Of a DNA stretch of 64,000 nt, positions 8,622 through 16,757 are shown one piece after another. Position 1 is the first letter of the stretch; each line of letters starts with the position of its first letter. The position numbers and the translations under genes are program-made. The DNA comes from Scybalosoma faecavium (GTDB lineage: Bacteria; Bacillota; Clostridia; Christensenellales; Christensenellaceae). The stretch spans positions 1 to 64,000 of the forward strand of contig DVKG01000012.1 in the NCBI GenBank assembly GCA_018716135.1. The letters are read 5' to 3'. A model generated the notes under the pieces. It had not been told where the DNA came from and made no database searches. It was given only the letters and a program-made list of their open reading frames with translations.

Positions 8622-8819
8622 TCACTTGGAAGAGTTTTTGCGCTCTACGTCCTCGATCATTTTCTTGACCATGTAACCGCCGATGTAACCGGCCTGCTTG
8701 GAAGTCAGATCGCCGTTGTAGCCCTGCTTCAGGTCTATGCCCAGTTCGTTCGCAATTTCATACTTCATGCGATTCATTTTTTCCTGAGCCTGAGCGCTTT
8801 TATCTGCTTTATTCTCCAT
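8622..8819 (-). CDS. alpha/beta-type small acid-soluble spore protein
   Basis: This 65-residue protein has both family hallmarks. The germination protease (GPR) site KYEIA is at 19-23, with cleavage expected after Glu21. The DNA-binding segment NGDLTSKQAGYIGGYMVKKM follows at about 35-54. Such proteins coat spore DNA into an A-like form that resists UV and heat and are degraded for amino acids on germination. AAGGAG precedes the ATG. It is tandem with a second SASP gene; forespore expression by sigma-G is expected, but I see no convincing promoter. Confidence 0.96.
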   Translation of the reverse strand: MENKADKSAQAQEKMNRMKYEIANELGIDLKQGYNGDLTSKQAGYIGGYMVKKMIEDVERKNSSK

Positions 8820-8871
8820 GAGTGTTCTCCTTTCTTAAAAAATATCCGTTTAAATTATTGGTCTTTGGGCG

Positions 8872-9063
8872 TTACTTTATACCCTGCGCTTCTTCGATCA
8901 TGCGCTTGACCATGTAGCCGCCGACTGTACCGTTCTGCTTCGCTGTCAGATCGCCGTTGTAGCCGTCTTTGAGGTTGATACCCTGCTCGCCTGCTATTTC
9001 AAACTTGAGCTGATCAAGATATGCTCTCGCTTCAGGAACACTCGCTCTGTTGCTGCTGGACAT
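8872..9063 (-). CDS. alpha/beta-type small acid-soluble spore protein
   Basis: This 63-residue paralogue of the next SASP gene has the GPR cleavage motif KFEIA at 20-24 and the conserved NGDLTAKQNG...GGYMVKRMIEE helix-turn-helix. The N-terminal ~15 residues differ from its neighbour, while the DNA-binding half is closely similar, as expected for a tandem duplication. AGGAGG lies six bases before the ATG. The ~260 bases upstream (9064-9325) hold no gene I can support; a 60-residue frame there has no ribosome binding site or family pattern. Confidence 0.96.
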   Translation of the reverse strand: MSSSNRASVPEARAYLDQLKFEIAGEQGINLKDGYNGDLTAKQNGTVGGYMVKRMIEEAQGIK

Positions 9064-9325
9064 AATGTCTACCTCCTTTTCTTAGATTTTTATCTCATCG
9101 GCTCTTTTGCCGTGTGCCTTTAATTTACCCCGAGACAGATAATATACACTGCCAATTTGTATGTATTTTTTTTGGACGGCGTTTTTTACAAATTCGCTGT
9201 TTTGTTTTTCCCTCTTTGCTTAAAAAAGCCGCGATTCTCTCCGGTTTAGACAGTATGCTATAGATATACAGAATAAGGCAGTATTTCACTTTAAAAAACT
9301 GTAACACTAATTATCTGTTCAAAAC

Positions 9326-9346
9326 AAAAAAGACCCCAGGGGGGTC
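9326..9346 (-). terminator. terminator of the amidohydrolase gene
   Basis: On the minus strand, GACCCC and GGGGTC form a short GC stem followed by TTTTTT, six bases after the amidohydrolase stop codon. Confidence 0.75.
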
Positions 9347-9351
9347 ATTTT

Positions 9352-10485
9352 TTACTTTACTCTTTCTCCATTTATAAATACTGCTTCTATGCGCGTCCGC
9401 ACATCCAAAGGGTCCCCTGCGAATAGCACTATGTCTGCGTCTTTTCCCTCAGCCAGCGATCCTACTCTGTCCTCGATCCTGCAAGCTTTTGCAGCATTAA
9501 TCGTTATAGATTCAAGCGCGGCTCTCTCCGGCAGTCCATACCTGACGCACACTGCCGCTGTCATAAGCAGGTTCTGAGTTATTTGTACCGGATGATCACT
9601 CATCAAAGCAAATTCAATACCGTTTTCATAAAGTATCCGCGGCGCTTCCAAAGATTGATTTTTCAGCTCCGGCTTGCACCTATCGCTGAGAAGAGGCCCG
9701 AGGATTACCCTGGCTCCTGACCTTTTAATGTATTCCGGTATCAAATGCCCCTCGGTGCAGTGTTCTATAGATAAATCCAAATCAAATTCTTTTGCTATTC
9801 TAATCGCAGTCATTATATCATCTGCACGATGAGCATGAACCTTAACGGGTATTTCTCTTTTTAGCGCAGAAACCAATATCTCGTACTTTAAATCTCGAGC
9901 TGCGCCGTCTTCGCTCTCTCTATCCTTTTGATATTCCTGCGCTTCGATAAAAGCCGCACGCATCAGAGCCGCAGTCGCCATTCTCGTACTGGGGGCTTTT
10001 TTCTGCTCTCCGTACACTCCTTTAGGATTTTCTCCTAAAGCCATCTTCAAAGCCGCCGGAGCTTTTATAACCATTTCATCTACACAGACCCCTGCCGTTT
10101 TCATAGCGCAGAACTGCCCGCCGATAACATTAGAACTACCGGGGCCTGTAACTACTGTCGTTACTCCTCCTTCTCGCGCCTCCTCAAAGCAGCGATCCAA
10201 AGGATTTATAGCGTCTATCGCCCTCAGCTCAGGAGTTATAGGTTCAGTAGACTCATTTCCATCCGCTCCTTCCTGATCTATACCATCTTCCCACATTCCT
10301 ATATGACAGTGAGAATCTACTATACCGGGGATTGCGGTCAATCCGGCAGCATCAAATTTTTCCGCATCTTCTGACGATATGTCTTTTCCGATTTTAGCAA
10401 TTCTGCCGTTTTTTATAAGTATATCGGCACATTCATAATCAGTTTCTTCCAAAGTAATTATTTTCGCATTTTTTATAAGCAGCAT
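9352..10485 (-). CDS. amidohydrolase, imidazolonepropionase-like
   Basis: This 377-residue metal-dependent hydrolase of the COG1228 type has the TIM-barrel ligands in order: DSHCH (His59, His61), VHAHR (His217, His219), IEHC (His242) and MSDHP (Asp297). A small beta-sandwich is formed by both termini. Family members hydrolyse cyclic amides, imidazolones or dipeptides; the substrate here is not determinable. It lies 21 bases downstream of the LysR-type regulator and probably shares its transcript. The neighbourhood (LysR, split chromate transporter) does not reveal its pathway, and no histidine-degradation genes are present. Confidence 0.88.
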   Translation of the reverse strand: MLLIKNAKIITLEETDYECADILIKNGRIAKIGKDISSEDAEKFDAAGLTAIPGIVDSHCHIGMWEDGIDQEGADGNESTEPITPELRAIDAINPLDRCFEEAREGGVTTVVTGPGSSNVIGGQFCAMKTAGVCVDEMVIKAPAALKMALGENPKGVYGEQKKAPSTRMATAALMRAAFIEAQEYQKDRESEDGAARDLKYEILVSALKREIPVKVHAHRADDIMTAIRIAKEFDLDLSIEHCTEGHLIPEYIKRSGARVILGPLLSDRCKPELKNQSLEAPRILYENGIEFALMSDHPVQITQNLLMTAAVCVRYGLPERAALESITINAAKACRIEDRVGSLAEGKDADIVLFAGDPLDVRTRIEAVFINGERVK

Positions 10486-10506
10486 ACTAACAACACCTCA
10501 AATCGC

Positions 10507-11361
10507 TCAGCGTTCATCTCTTGAAAAAAGCGAGGTCAGATATTCAGCAGCGTCAGATACTTCCGAATCCCGTCTGTATACAGCTGCAATAGACGATTTA
10601 AAACTTTCTTCCTCCAAAACTTTATAAGGCAAATCTCCTCCAACAGCAGCAGACATGGGAACTATTGCAACGCCGAGACCCGCTCTGGCCCAATGAAGGC
10701 AGGTCCGCGCATCATCGCTTTTGCAAAAACATTTCGGAGTCGCGCCATATCTTTGCAGAGTAGAAGAAATTATGCTTTCATATCTGCGATAGTAGATCAG
10801 CGGAATGTCAGTCAGATCCTCCGCTCCTGCCGGATCAGGTAAATCATCTATCATCTCTGCTATGCCCGCCGCTACAAAAGGCTCAGGCGATAGAAACGAG
10901 CATACAAGACCTTCTGTGCTGAACGGAGTGCGAACGACGGCTACTTCTATTATACCTCTCCGGATTTTTTCCAAAAGATCATAAGTGTTTCCCTCCATTA
11001 CCTCAAACTCTACGTTAGGATACCTCTTGCAGAAAATATGTATTCGCTTTCCCAACAGAGAGGACGCCACAGACGACGTCATTCCCAAACGCAGTCTTGT
11101 GCTGTCTCCCATAGTAAATCTGCATTTTGTATCCTCCATCATGGAGAGTATATCTTTAGCTTTGCTATAAAGAACAACGCCCGAATCCGTCGCCTGTACA
11201 CTTTTTGCCCCGCGATGCAGCAGTTTAGTCCCCAATTCCTCTTCCAGCGCTATAATATACCGGCTGACAGAAGATTGCGGCATATTGAGCTTTTTCGCTG
11301 CGCGTGTAAAGCTACCTTTTTCCAAAACAGTGACAAAGCACTGTAAATTCCTAAAATTCAT
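10507..11361 (-). CDS. LysR-family transcriptional regulator
   Basis: This 284-residue protein has the LysR winged helix-turn-helix at residues 1-60, with the typical SFTRAAKKLNMPQSSVSRYI pattern, followed by a periplasmic-binding-like effector domain from about 88. It is divergent from the chromate-transporter pair and upstream of the amidohydrolase, so it most likely controls one or both. The shared 145-base region contains a strong promoter towards the transporter and a dyad. The effector is unknown. Confidence 0.92.
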   Translation of the reverse strand: MNFRNLQCFVTVLEKGSFTRAAKKLNMPQSSVSRYIIALEEELGTKLLHRGAKSVQATDSGVVLYSKAKDILSMMEDTKCRFTMGDSTRLRLGMTSSVASSLLGKRIHIFCKRYPNVEFEVMEGNTYDLLEKIRRGIIEVAVVRTPFSTEGLVCSFLSPEPFVAAGIAEMIDDLPDPAGAEDLTDIPLIYYRRYESIISSTLQRYGATPKCFCKSDDARTCLHWARAGLGVAIVPMSAAVGGDLPYKVLEEESFKSSIAAVYRRDSEVSDAAEYLTSLFSRDER

Positions 11362-11380
11362 TATAACCTCCGAAAGAGAC

Positions 11381-11408
11381 TTGACATATTATGCAAACAG
11401 AGTATAAT
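11381..11408 (+). promoter_or_regulatory. strong sigma-A promoter of the chromate transporter pair
   Basis: A perfect TTGACA (11381-11386) and a perfect TATAAT (11403-11408) are separated by 16 bases. They lie between the divergent LysR gene and the transporter. Confidence 0.8.
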
Positions 11409-11412
11409 TTAG

Positions 11413-11435
11413 ATGTAATAATGCAGTAATTACAT
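11413..11435. promoter_or_regulatory. dyad, candidate LysR operator
   Basis: ATGTAAT and ATTACAT are a perfect 7-bp inverted repeat separated by 9 bases. The dyad starts four bases after the -10 box, so it covers the predicted transcription start. A bound protein here would block RNA polymerase, or the dyad may serve the divergent LysR promoter. The link to the adjacent LysR protein is inferred from position. Confidence 0.5.
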
Positions 11436-11506
11436 TGTCTCTCCATAAGTATTTTATGACAGTACGGTGTAAAAGTCAAGCACAGAAAGGATCTGAAACT
11501 ACAATC

Positions 11507-12055
11507 ATGAGAGAATTAGCCGTATTATTCTGGACGTTTGCCAAAATCGGCGTTTGCACTTTCGGCGGAGGCTACGCCATGCTTCCTCTTTTGCAGCGCG
11601 AATTGGTAGACAACAAAAAATGGATAACTGAAGAGCAGCTTATGGACTATTTCGCCATAGGTCAATGCACACCCGGCATCATAGCCGTAAACACATCTAC
11701 ATTCGTAGGCTGCAACAGAAAAGGCGTACTCGGCGGAATATTTGCAACGCTCGGCATGATCGCTCCGTCGATAATTATAATTTGCATAATAACTGCTTTT
11801 CTCACTAATTTTGCAGACATTCCCGCTGTAGGTCACGCTTTGGCAGGCGTTCGCGTCTGTGTCTGTGTTCTTATTATACAGGCCGTATTAAAATTCGCAA
11901 AGAAAGCGTTTGTCGACAAGCTGTGCATAATTATCTTTGCCATAGTCCTCGCACTTTCTCTGTTCACCGGAATCCCAACTGCCTTGTTGGTCGTGGCTGC
12001 TGCGGTATTCGGCGCACTTCTGTCTTTAAAAAACAAGAAAGGAGCAGCTAAATGA
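11507..12055 (+). CDS. chromate transporter subunit (CHR domain), first half
   Basis: This 182-residue membrane protein is a single CHR domain with about six hydrophobic segments. The FGGGYAMLP motif is at 18-26 and TPGIIAVNTSTFVG at about 61-74. Short CHR proteins come as adjacent pairs that together equal one long-chain ChrA. Characterised members export chromate, but many clostridial pairs have no known substrate. I chose ATG 11507, which fits the family N-terminus, though the AAAGGA upstream is rather distant (16 bases). It overlaps the next gene by four bases. Confidence 0.88.
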   Translation: MRELAVLFWTFAKIGVCTFGGGYAMLPLLQRELVDNKKWITEEQLMDYFAIGQCTPGIIAVNTSTFVGCNRKGVLGGIFATLGMIAPSIIIICIITAFLTNFADIPAVGHALAGVRVCVCVLIIQAVLKFAKKAFVDKLCIIIFAIVLALSLFTGIPTALLVVAAAVFGALLSLKNKKGAAK

Positions 12056-12621
12056 TATTCAGACTGATATATGAATTTATGATTACAGGCCTGCTCTCTG
12101 TCGGCGGCGGCCTGGCCACTCTTCCCTTTCTATATGACATAGGCGCAAGGACAGGTTGGTATACATCCTCCGACGTGCTGAACATGATCGCCATATCCGA
12201 AGCTACACCCGGGCCTCTCGGGATAAATATGTCAACCTATGTCGGGTACATCACCGCCGGTATCCCCGGAGCAATACTTTCGGCATTTTCGCTTGTATTC
12301 CCATCTGTTATAATAATTATGATTATAGCAAAAGTTTTAAATCAATTCAAGGAATCCCCTGTAGTCGAATCTGCATTTTACGTATTGCGTCCTACATCTA
12401 CCGCGCTCATCGCAGCGGCCGGCTTGACTGTTATCGCTGCGGCATTAGGTACAGGTCTTGGGTTCGACGTCTCCGCGGGTATAAGCTCTCTTCTGGCTAT
12501 GGTTGACTGGGGAAAGGTCATAATGGCAGCGGTATTTTTCATCGCTATATATAAATTAAAATGGCATCCGATAATTTTCATTGCCATATCTGCCGTACTT
12601 GGGATTGTATTTTCTATGTAA
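12052..12621 (+). CDS. chromate transporter subunit (CHR domain), second half
   Basis: This 189-residue partner of the previous gene is again one CHR domain, with GGGLATLP near residue 18-25 and TPGPLGINMSTYVGY near 54-68. The ATGA overlap with the upstream gene points to coupled translation and a hetero-oligomeric transporter. It converges on the helicase gene with only six bases between the stop codons and no visible terminator. Confidence 0.88.
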   Translation: MIFRLIYEFMITGLLSVGGGLATLPFLYDIGARTGWYTSSDVLNMIAISEATPGPLGINMSTYVGYITAGIPGAILSAFSLVFPSVIIIMIIAKVLNQFKESPVVESAFYVLRPTSTALIAAAGLTVIAAALGTGLGFDVSAGISSLLAMVDWGKVIMAAVFFIAIYKLKWHPIIFIAISAVLGIVFSM

Positions 12622-12627
12622 TACTTT

Positions 12628-14658
12628 CTATATTACACGCATGGCTTTACAATGGGCGAGGCTTATCCGCTTCTTTCCTAAGCCTTCAAAATCTATTAAT
12701 GCAATTCCATCATCTATGCTCAACACTAATCCCCGTCCAAACAGATTGTGTTCTACGCTGCTCCCCTCGCGGTATTCTTCTGTCTGGGGCTCCGACTCCC
12801 CTTCGATAGTCTTTTTCATAATCCGAAGATAGCGAGATATAGGATAAACTTTTTCTCTGCCTGTGAGAGATAATATTTCCAATTTGTTTTTGGCACGCGT
12901 TATTCCTACATAGAATATCCGTTTATCTTCTTCATTATCCGCCTCCTCTCCGGGGGCGGTTTTATTTTCCTCGGGCAGTATACCCTCCACGACATCTACC
13001 ATACAGACTCTTTCAAATTCCTGTCCTTTGGCTGAATGAATCGTAGAAAGCGTTAAATTGCTATTTTCTATGTCGCAGCCTCCGTCCTCCAGCAGCTTCT
13101 CCAATACTTCAAATCTATATTGCAGCTCATCCGGCGTCATGCCGCCTCGCGATATCTGCATTAACACATTCAGCTTTTGGCGCATGGCGTCACGTCTTCG
13201 AGCGGCTCTTTTATCTACATATGCTCCATATCCGATATCATTTATTATATAATCTAACGCTTCATCTGCTCTTTCTATACTTTTAAGAAAATTAAATTTA
13301 CGTTTGAGCGATTTTATTTTTCCGGAGTATCTTTTCTCCTTATCCAAAGCCGTCAGAGAGTCAAATACATTTCCCCCTCTGCCGACTGCTTTGCGCATTT
13401 TATCCTTCCCTATAGGCACGGACAGCTTGTAATATATGCGTGAAAATGCAGCCGTATCCGAAGCATCTTTAGCCAACCGCAAAAAACACTTTATATCGCG
13501 CGAAACCTCGTCAGTAAAATGATCTGTTTTGCTTCCTCTCACTTTAAAAGGAATGTTGTTTTTTTCCAGATAGTCTGCAATAGGAAGTGCAGAGCTGTTA
13601 TTTTTGTAAAGCACAGCGACCTCCCCGTGCCGCGCAGCTTCAGCAATATGTTCAGCCATAGAGCGAATCGTGGAAAACTCCAGAAAATCCACAGGCTCTC
13701 CCTCGCCTCTCACGGCATTCATGTGTTTATTATATCTGTTTTTACAGGTAGCAATAAAATCAGCCGCGGCGTTTGCTATAGGAGCGGTGCTTCTATAGTT
13801 ATTCTGCATATAAAACAGCTCTGAGTCTGGATATATGTCTCTGAATCTGAGCAAAGCCTTGGGGTACGCCGCGCGAAACCCATATATGCTCTGGTCTTCA
13901 TCTCCGACCATAAACATGCTTTTGCCTTTAGCAAGCTCAAATATCAGTCTGTGCTGCAAAAGTGACACATCCTGAGCTTCGTCTACACAGATATGGGATA
14001 GCCTGCTTCTGTAATATTCAGCTATATTCGGCTTGCTTCTGAGAATTGTCAGAGCAAATTTCAGCATATCGTCAAAGTCCATTAGGCGATTAATTCTTTT
14101 ATACTGTTCATAAGCTTTATATATTTTTAAAAAGTCAACACCGGATATGTCAATGCTCTCTTTAATCTGTTCGTCTGTCAGCATCATATTCTTAACGTAT
14201 GTTATCCCTCCCGATATATCGCTTATTTCATCGTCAGAAGGAGCTTTGTCATAAAATGATTTATAGATTTCAAGAAGCGCAGGCGTCATACTCTCTATCA
14301 GCCTAAACGGTTGAGAATTGTATTTTAAAATCACGCTGCGGGCGAAAGCATGTATAGTTTTAAAAGAAAGCCCTTCGTCAATATATCCGAACATCCGCTC
14401 ATATCTGGCGGGCATGTCCTGAGCAGCTGAGACATTGTACGCTACAACTAATATACTCCTCGGATCTATTCCTAAGCATCTGACCATATATGCGGTCCTG
14501 CACATCAGCATTGTCGTTTTTCCGCTGCCCGGCACGGCGAGCACAAGAGTATTTCCATGTGTCCGAGACATAGCGCGCATTTGATCATAATCCAGATTTA
14601 TACTATATTTTCCAATAAAATCCTTAATTTGACTTTCTATTTCCACGTGTTTTTTCAT
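12628..14658 (-). CDS. UvrD/Rep-family DNA helicase (SF1)
   Basis: This 676-residue superfamily 1A helicase shows Walker A AVPGSGKTT (41-49), motif II DEAQD (226-230) and motif III GDEDQSIYGFR (252-262). Motif V TIHSAKGQEF and motif VI VGITRAKNKL lie in the C-terminal third. It unwinds DNA 3' to 5' with ATP, probably in repair or replication restart. It is shorter and more divergent than PcrA, so it is likely a second UvrD-type helicase. AAAGGA lies five bases before the ATG. The non-coding stretch upstream contains a candidate opposite-strand RNA. Confidence 0.92.
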   Translation of the reverse strand: MKKHVEIESQIKDFIGKYSINLDYDQMRAMSRTHGNTLVLAVPGSGKTTMLMCRTAYMVRCLGIDPRSILVVAYNVSAAQDMPARYERMFGYIDEGLSFKTIHAFARSVILKYNSQPFRLIESMTPALLEIYKSFYDKAPSDDEISDISGGITYVKNMMLTDEQIKESIDISGVDFLKIYKAYEQYKRINRLMDFDDMLKFALTILRSKPNIAEYYRSRLSHICVDEAQDVSLLQHRLIFELAKGKSMFMVGDEDQSIYGFRAAYPKALLRFRDIYPDSELFYMQNNYRSTAPIANAAADFIATCKNRYNKHMNAVRGEGEPVDFLEFSTIRSMAEHIAEAARHGEVAVLYKNNSSALPIADYLEKNNIPFKVRGSKTDHFTDEVSRDIKCFLRLAKDASDTAAFSRIYYKLSVPIGKDKMRKAVGRGGNVFDSLTALDKEKRYSGKIKSLKRKFNFLKSIERADEALDYIINDIGYGAYVDKRAARRRDAMRQKLNVLMQISRGGMTPDELQYRFEVLEKLLEDGGCDIENSNLTLSTIHSAKGQEFERVCMVDVVEGILPEENKTAPGEEADNEEDKRIFYVGITRAKNKLEILSLTGREKVYPISRYLRIMKKTIEGESEPQTEEYREGSSVEHNLFGRGLVLSIDDGIALIDFEGLGKKRISLAHCKAMRVI

Positions 14659-14702
14659 TAATTCCTTTTGTATGTATATTTAGTGAATTTTGCAAAAAAG
14701 GG

Positions 14703-14731
14703 TTGAATTTATTCGCCTTTTGTGGTTTAAT
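14703..14731 (+). promoter_or_regulatory. orphan sigma-A-type promoter
   Basis: TTGAAT (14703-14708) and TTTAAT (14726-14731) are separated by 17 bases, and TG one base before the -10 makes it an extended -10 promoter. It points to the right, between two leftward genes, with no coding gene ahead. Confidence 0.5.
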
Positions 14732-14737
14732 ATAAAT

Positions 14738-14853
14738 GTGCTTTAGAGAGCACAGAAATTTAGTTTGTACCGTTTACATGCTGACGAGTGTAGACGTGTA
14801 TATATTTTCTTCCTCTGATGGAGACGCTTTTGTCGGCGTCTCCATTTTATTTT
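14738..14853 (+). ncRNA. candidate small RNA between two leftward genes
   Basis: A transcript of about 115 nt is predicted from the promoter at 14703-14731 to the strong terminator at 14819-14853. It begins with a small hairpin (GTGCT and AGCAC) and has a U-rich, weakly structured middle. A 26-codon frame from ATG 14779 has no ribosome binding site and runs through the terminator, so coding is unlikely. The family is not recognised; it does not match SRP RNA, 6S RNA or tmRNA hallmarks. Confidence 0.4.
14819..14853 (+). terminator. strong rho-independent terminator of the small RNA
   Basis: TGGAGACGC and GCGTCTCCA form a 9-bp stem with an 8-base loop, followed by TTTTATTTT. On the opposite strand no T run follows, so it works for rightward transcription only. 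Confidence 0.8.
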
Positions 14854-14854
14854 G

Positions 14855-15523
14855 CTAATTTTCCATCCATCCTTCACTCTCAAGCATTCTGCCAAAATCG
14901 GCAAGTTCTGAGCGCAGAGCTCTATAATCCGGCATATATTGTCCAACTATCTTCCAAAATCTATCTGAATGATTCATCTCGCTCAGATGAGCCAGCTCAT
15001 GTACGACAACATAATCTATCAGCTCTCCCCTCGCCATTATCAGCCGCCAGCTCAGATTTATACTGCCTTTTGAACTGCACGAGCCCCAACGCGTACGCGC
15101 ATTCGTAACTTTAACAGCAATTGGAGTCACACCCATCGCCTCTGCAAAATACTCAACTCTTTCCGAAAAAATCGACTCTGAGCTTCTTCTCATCCACATA
15201 GCGACATACGCGCGCGAATTTTCCTCCGGCAGTTTAAACTTACGACCGTCAAACTCTACGCTTTTCCCTCCGAATTTCACGCCGTATTCTTCACCTAAAA
15301 AGAAAATCCTGGATACCGGCTTTCCCTTTTTTTCGTTTAGTTCTTTGACCTTATCGAGAGTATTAAGCACCCAGCCTTCATGTGCAGAGACGAAACCATC
15401 TATAAACGCTGCCGGCGTTCCGTGCGGAGCGCGCACCTCAACAGTTTCGTCTCTGTTTACTTTAATCGTAATATTTCTTCTGACAGAGTATTTTATTTTA
15501 TATTCGAATTGCATTTCAATCAT
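14855..15523 (-). CDS. YgjP-like (DUF45) metallopeptidase
   Basis: This 222-residue protein has the zinc site HELAH at 175-179 with a third His at 185 (NHS), and the RWGSCSSKG signature at 145-153, typical of the YgjP/DUF45 family related to SprT and WSS1. Members are predicted cytoplasmic zinc peptidases, often near restriction or repair genes; no substrate is known. The start at 15523 overlaps the end of the U32 gene by eight bases, suggesting cotranscription. Confidence 0.88.
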   Translation of the reverse strand: MIEMQFEYKIKYSVRRNITIKVNRDETVEVRAPHGTPAAFIDGFVSAHEGWVLNTLDKVKELNEKKGKPVSRIFFLGEEYGVKFGGKSVEFDGRKFKLPEENSRAYVAMWMRRSSESIFSERVEYFAEAMGVTPIAVKVTNARTRWGSCSSKGSINLSWRLIMARGELIDYVVVHELAHLSEMNHSDRFWKIVGQYMPDYRALRSELADFGRMLESEGWMEN

Positions 15524-16757
15524 CCAAACGCCTGAGCATATCCCCCGCCGAGAGCTTGTACGGACAATTTATATACAGCCTTTGCTGTGGATGCGGAGCG
15601 GTTATCTGATTTTCTCCTTCCATATTCACTATATCTGTTATTTTAAAGCTGCGCGCCGGCATATTAGGAGAAAGTATGTTTAACTCTTCGCCCAAGCTGA
15701 ATTTATTTCTCTGCTCTATATAAATCATTCCATCAGGAGCTTCACCGTCCAGAATCAGCGCACAAAATGTGTACTTTCTGCCTCCGAGCTTTTTTTCAAC
15801 ATCCTGACCCGATGCACGCGGGTTTCCGTAATAAAAGCCTGTAGTAAAGCTTCGTGTGCCGGAAAGGCGCAAGTCGTCGGCCAGAGTCGGATCACACGGC
15901 TCGTCCGCCAAATATGCGTCTATCGCTTTTCTGTACGCGCTCACAACGCTCGCGACATAAAACGCAGACTTCATCCTTCCTTCTATCTTAAAAGAAATAA
16001 TCCCGCTGTCCGCAAGCTCCGGTATATGATCTATCATCATCAAATCACGCGAATTTAAGATATACGTCCCGCGCTCGTCCTCCTCAATGGGAAAATACTC
16101 ATGAGGGTATGCGCTTTCGTGAATAGTATACTCCCATCGGCAAGGCTGCGCACATGCGCCTTTATTTCCGCTGCGCCCTGTGAGTACACTGGAAAGCAGG
16201 CATCTGCCGGAATATGCTATGCACATCGCTCCATGTACAAACGCCTCTATTTCCATATCCTGGGGACATTCTTCTCTTATCTGCTTAATTTCTTTAAGAC
16301 TGAGCTCCCTCGCCAGCACTACGCGTTTAACGCCTTGCTCATACCAGAAACGTGCGCTTACGGCATTCGCCGTGCTGACTTGTGTACTCAAATGCACTTC
16401 GAGACCGGCTTCCCTCGCCATTAAAACCGCCGCCGGATCAGATACAATAACGGCGTCTGCTCCGGCTTCTTTCAATTTCGACAAATGCTTCGGCAATCCG
16501 GGCAAATCAGCATTGCGCATTAATACATTAACTGTGACATAGAGCTTTTTACCCATTTTGTGCAGAAACTCAGCTGAATCTGCGAGCTGATTGTAATTAA
16601 AATTATCTGCAAAAGCACGCAGACCATAAGCTTTCCCCGCTACATAAACCGCGTCTGCGCCGAAATAAGCCGCAGTGCGCAGGCATTCCATATTGCCTGC
16701 GGGTGCAAGAAGCTCGGGAACTATTTTTTTATTTGAAACGTCGTTCATAATTGTCAA
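15516..16757 (-). CDS. U32-family protein, TrhP-like tRNA hydroxylation factor
   Basis: This 413-residue U32 protein starts with the LLAPAGNMECLRTA motif near 16-29. It has a Cys-rich block around residues 173-205 (CIAYSGRCLL...GACAQPC) that binds an Fe-S cluster in relatives. Bacillus and E. coli homologues (YrrO/TrhP) make 5-hydroxyuridine at the tRNA wobble position. The order mltG then U32 resembles the yrrL-yrrN-yrrO region of Bacillus, but here only one U32 gene is present. It overlaps mltG by four bases. Confidence 0.88.
   Translation of the reverse strand: MTIMNDVSNKKIVPELLAPAGNMECLRTAAYFGADAVYVAGKAYGLRAFADNFNYNQLADSAEFLHKMGKKLYVTVNVLMRNADLPGLPKHLSKLKEAGADAVIVSDPAAVLMAREAGLEVHLSTQVSTANAVSARFWYEQGVKRVVLARELSLKEIKQIREECPQDMEIEAFVHGAMCIAYSGRCLLSSVLTGRSGNKGACAQPCRWEYTIHESAYPHEYFPIEEDERGTYILNSRDLMMIDHIPELADSGIISFKIEGRMKSAFYVASVVSAYRKAIDAYLADEPCDPTLADDLRLSGTRSFTTGFYYGNPRASGQDVEKKLGGRKYTFCALILDGEAPDGMIYIEQRNKFSLGEELNILSPNMPARSFKITDIVNMEGENQITAPHPQQRLYINCPYKLSAGDMLRRLDD

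Noticed and set aside
9125..9307. A 60-codon frame upstream of the SASP genes
   Set aside because: No ribosome binding site, no family similarity and AT-rich composition.
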